DNA from: Thermohalobaculum sp963700775
GTDB lineage: Bacteria > Pseudomonadota > Alphaproteobacteria > Rhodobacterales > Rhodobacteraceae
Length of the DNA stretch: 64,000 nucleotides
Assembly (NCBI GenBank): GCA_963700775.1
Contig: CAVOYU010000005.1
Location: 124,001-188,000, forward strand
Direction: 5' to 3'
Positions within the stretch are counted from its first letter, which is position 1. The number at the start of each line of letters is the position of its first letter. The notes under the pieces were generated by a model. It was not told the DNA's origin. It searched no databases and saw only the letters and a list, made by a program, of their open reading frames with translations. Below are positions 62,035-64,000 of this stretch, in pieces. The translations under genes and the position numbers were made by a program.

Positions 62035-63184
62035 ATGACGAGCCCCACCGCCAACTGGAGCTATCCCACTTCCGTCCGCCTGGGCGCCGGCCGCATCAAG
62101 GAGCTGCCCGACGCGGTCAAGGCCACCGGCATCAAGCGCCCGATGCTGATCACCGACAAGGCGCTGGCCGCCCTGCCGATCACGGCGGCTGCGATGGACC
62201 TGCTCGACGGCGCTGGGCTGAAGCCCGGCCTCTTCTCCGAGGTGCAGTCGAACCCGACCGACAAGAACCTCGAGGCCGGCGTCGCCGCCTACAAGGCCGG
62301 CGGCCACGACGGCGTCGTCGCCTTCGGCGGCGGCTCGGGGCTCGATCTCGCGCAAATGCGTCGCCTTCATGCAGGGCCAGACCCGGCCGGTCTGGGATTT
62401 CGAGGACGTCGGCGACTGGTGGACCCGCGCAAACCCTGCGGGCATCGCCCCGATCGTCGCCGTGCCGACCACGGCGGGCACCGGCTCCGAGGTCGGGCGC
62501 GCCGGCGTCATCACCAATTCCAAGGACCACGTGAAGAAGGTCATCTTCCACCCGAAGATGCTGCCCGCCATCGTGATCTGCGATCCCGAGCTGACGGTCG
62601 GCATGCCGAAGTTCATCACCGCCGGCACCGGCATGGACGCCTTCGCCCATTGCCTCGAGGCCTATTGCTCGCCCTTCTACCACCCGATGTCCGAAGGGAT
62701 CGCGGTCGAGGGCATGCGGTTGGTGAAGGAATACCTGCCCCGCGCCTATGCGACGCCGGGCGACATCGAGGCCCGCGCCCACATGATGAGCGCGGCGGCG
62801 ATGGGCGCGGTCGCCTTCCAGAAGGGCCTCGGCGCGATCCATGCGCTGTCGCATCCGATCGGGGCGATGCACGACACCCATCACGGCATGACCAACGCGG
62901 TGGTCATGCCGGCGGTGCTGAAGTTCAACCGCAAGGCCATCGAGGGCAAGATCGAGCGGCTGGCGGCCTTCCTCGGCATCAAGGGCGGCTTCGACGGCTT
63001 CGCCGACTTCGTGCTGAAGCTGCGGAGCGAACTGGGCGTGCCCGCCGGCCTCGCCGCCTTCGGAGTGCCGGATGCAAGCTACAAGAAGATCGCCGAAATG
63101 GCCCCGGACGACCCCACCGCCGGCGGCAACCCGGTGAAACTCACCCGCGAGCTGGCGGCAGAGATGCTGGCCGCTGCCCGGTAG
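62035..63184 (+). CDS. Iron-containing alcohol dehydrogenase (frameshifted)
   Basis: About 383 residues when joined. The N-terminal dinucleotide domain has VAFGGGSGLDLA and PTTAGTGSEVG; the iron-binding domain has DAFAHCLEAY and the signature ALSHPIGAMHDTHHGMTNAV with its His ligands. The frame breaks at 62353, where one extra C separates LDLA from KCVAFMQGQTRPVWDFED. Co-transcribed with the aldehyde dehydrogenase (5-bp gap). Interconverts an alcohol and aldehyde; in this operon probably an amino-alcohol derivative. Followed by a strong hairpin. Confidence 0.87.
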
Positions 63185-63190
63185 CCTCGC

Positions 63191-63222
63191 CCGTAGGGTG
63201 CGCATTCATGCGCACCCTACGG
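63191..63222 (+). terminator. Perfect 15-bp hairpin ending the set C operon
   Basis: Arms 63191-63205 and 63208-63222 (core cgtagggtgcgcat) with only two bases between them, 7 bp after the alcohol dehydrogenase stop. Probably a terminator, and a member of the tagggtg palindrome family also seen near 54950. Because it is symmetric it would also fold in transcripts from the right. Confidence 0.65.
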
Positions 63223-63386
63223 AAGACGCGCTGATGACCCGGTGCGATTGCTGCCCGATACGGTGACCGCGGCATTAACCATAACCCGTGCTCAAACGCG
63301 AAATTCAGTGATTCCAACAACTTGTCCTACTGCTCACGCGTGAGCACCCCGTGAGACGGCCCGAATCCACCTCCTGGGGGCCTTGC

Positions 63387-64000
63387 CTACCCCCGCCCGG
63401 CGGTCGGAAACGCCCGCTCCGGCCGGTAGCTGGCGAAGCTCGCCAGCCGCTGGCGGTCGCATTCCGCCTGCCAGCGCGAGCCCGGCATCACCGCCGAGAC
63501 GCAGAGGTGGTCGCGCCGGTAGCCCTCGGTGCGGGGGTTGGTCTCGATGGCGATGGCGACGATCCCGGCGACCTCGCCCTGCTGGCGGCGCACCAGCTCC
63601 ATCGCGCCCTCCATGGTGCCGCCGGTCTCGATCCACTGGTCGACCAGCAGCACCCGGGTGCCGGGGGCGAAGGCCGGAAGCCGCATCTCCATCCCCTGGG
63701 TGCGGCCCGAATAGTTGGAGAACTCCACCCGGTCGGTGTCGACGCAGAGCTTACCGGCCTTGCGGATCGGCAGGAATCCCACGCCGAGCCGCGCAGCGAT
63801 GCCGGCGGCGAGAACGAAGCCCATGGCGTCGAGCCCGCCGACCACGTCGATCCGCTGATCCTTCAGCGGTCCGGTGAGATCGTCGAGAAGGTCGGTGAAG
63901 GCGGCGGCGTTGATGTAGATCGACGTCGGGTCGAGCCAGGCGAACTTCTCGCCCTTGGTGTTCGGCGCCATCAGCGGCAGGTACCAGCGGTCGTCGCGCG
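63387..64000 (-). CDS. Purine-type phosphoribosyltransferase (N-terminus outside window)
   Basis: At least 204 residues; the frame stays open to the right edge with a family-like RDDRWYLPLMAPNTKG, so the Met at 63971 is probably internal. VDVVGGLDAMGFVLAAGIAARLGVGFLPIRK precedes the PRPP loop, seen here as RVLLVDQWIETGGTMEGAMELV, a variant of the usual VDDxxxTGGT with Gln for the second Asp and an altered spacing. Resembles adenine/xanthine phosphoribosyltransferases and PyrE-like salvage enzymes. The C-terminal 45 residues (REGYRRDHLCVSA onward) are atypical for Apt. Confidence 0.75.
   Translation of the reverse strand, partial: RDDRWYLPLMAPNTKGEKFAWLDPTSIYINAAAFTDLLDDLTGPLKDQRIDVVGGLDAMGFVLAAGIAARLGVGFLPIRKAGKLCVDTDRVEFSNYSGRTQGMEMRLPAFAPGTRVLLVDQWIETGGTMEGAMELVRRQQGEVAGIVAIAIETNPRTEGYRRDHLCVSAVMPGSRWQAECDRQRLASFASYRPERAFPTAGRG

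Overview
GC-rich (roughly two thirds G+C), densely packed bacterial DNA with operons on both strands. Gene content (proteobacterial phosphoribulokinase, trimethylamine monooxygenase, TmoXWV/Tdm, GlxBCD, many binding-protein-dependent ABC importers) points to an alphaproteobacterium, most likely a marine or aquatic Rhodobacterales/Rhodospirillales-type organism; the genus cannot be fixed from this window. No rRNA, tRNA, CRISPR array, IS element or phage gene was recognised.

Layout. 0-5 kb: end of a DUF3108 gene and a phosphonate-type (phnS2-T2-U2) ABC operon. 5-9 kb: a stub of a molybdenum hydroxylase and a MacB/Lol-like ABC exporter with its adaptor. 9-15.3 kb: small membrane protein, TetR regulator, spermidine/putrescine-type ABC operon, DMT exporter. 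15.3-22.5 kb: a molybdenum hydroxylase operon with a MoaD-like protein, and divergently an aldehyde dehydrogenase plus a fumarase/CMLE-superfamily lyase. 22.4-26 kb: PhoP/PhoQ-like two-component system flanked by a lipoprotein and a PepSY protein with a long Asp/Gly tail. 26-32.3 kb: hemolysin III, a Tag-like glycosylase, a molybdate-type regulator, phosphoribulokinase with an FBPase-like partner that lacks the catalytic signature, a GATase and a SPOR protein.

32.4-50.7 kb is a methylated-amine island: a divergent GntR regulator, a glutamine-synthetase-like ligase with three GlxBCD-like proteins and an unknown 136-aa protein (set A), a nitrilase-type amidase, two small proteins, trimethylamine monooxygenase (tmm), the TMAO importer (tmoXWV), TMAO demethylase (tdm), and an ammonium transporter with an 82-aa membrane partner. 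50.7-53.5 kb holds a PhyH dioxygenase, a GFA-fold protein and membrane proteins. 53.5-58.7 kb, on the minus strand, carries a second ligase/GlxBCD set (set B) matching gamma-glutamylmethylamide synthetase and N-methylglutamate synthase, under an XRE-cupin regulator. 58.9-63.2 kb carries a third glutamine-synthetase-like ligase with RidA, aldehyde and iron-type alcohol dehydrogenases. A phosphoribosyltransferase runs off the right edge.

Together the genes outline TMA -> TMAO -> DMA + formaldehyde (tmm, tdm) and methylamine -> gamma-glutamylmethylamide -> N-methylglutamate (set B), with ammonium recovered by Amt. No dimethylamine monooxygenase or dehydrogenase is visible between the two halves; set A, located next to tmm/tdm, is the most interesting candidate for an undescribed amine-glutamylation branch. 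Nine otherwise conserved genes carry reading-frame breaks, mostly one-base changes in short C/G runs or GC repeats, which looks more like consensus error than gene decay.
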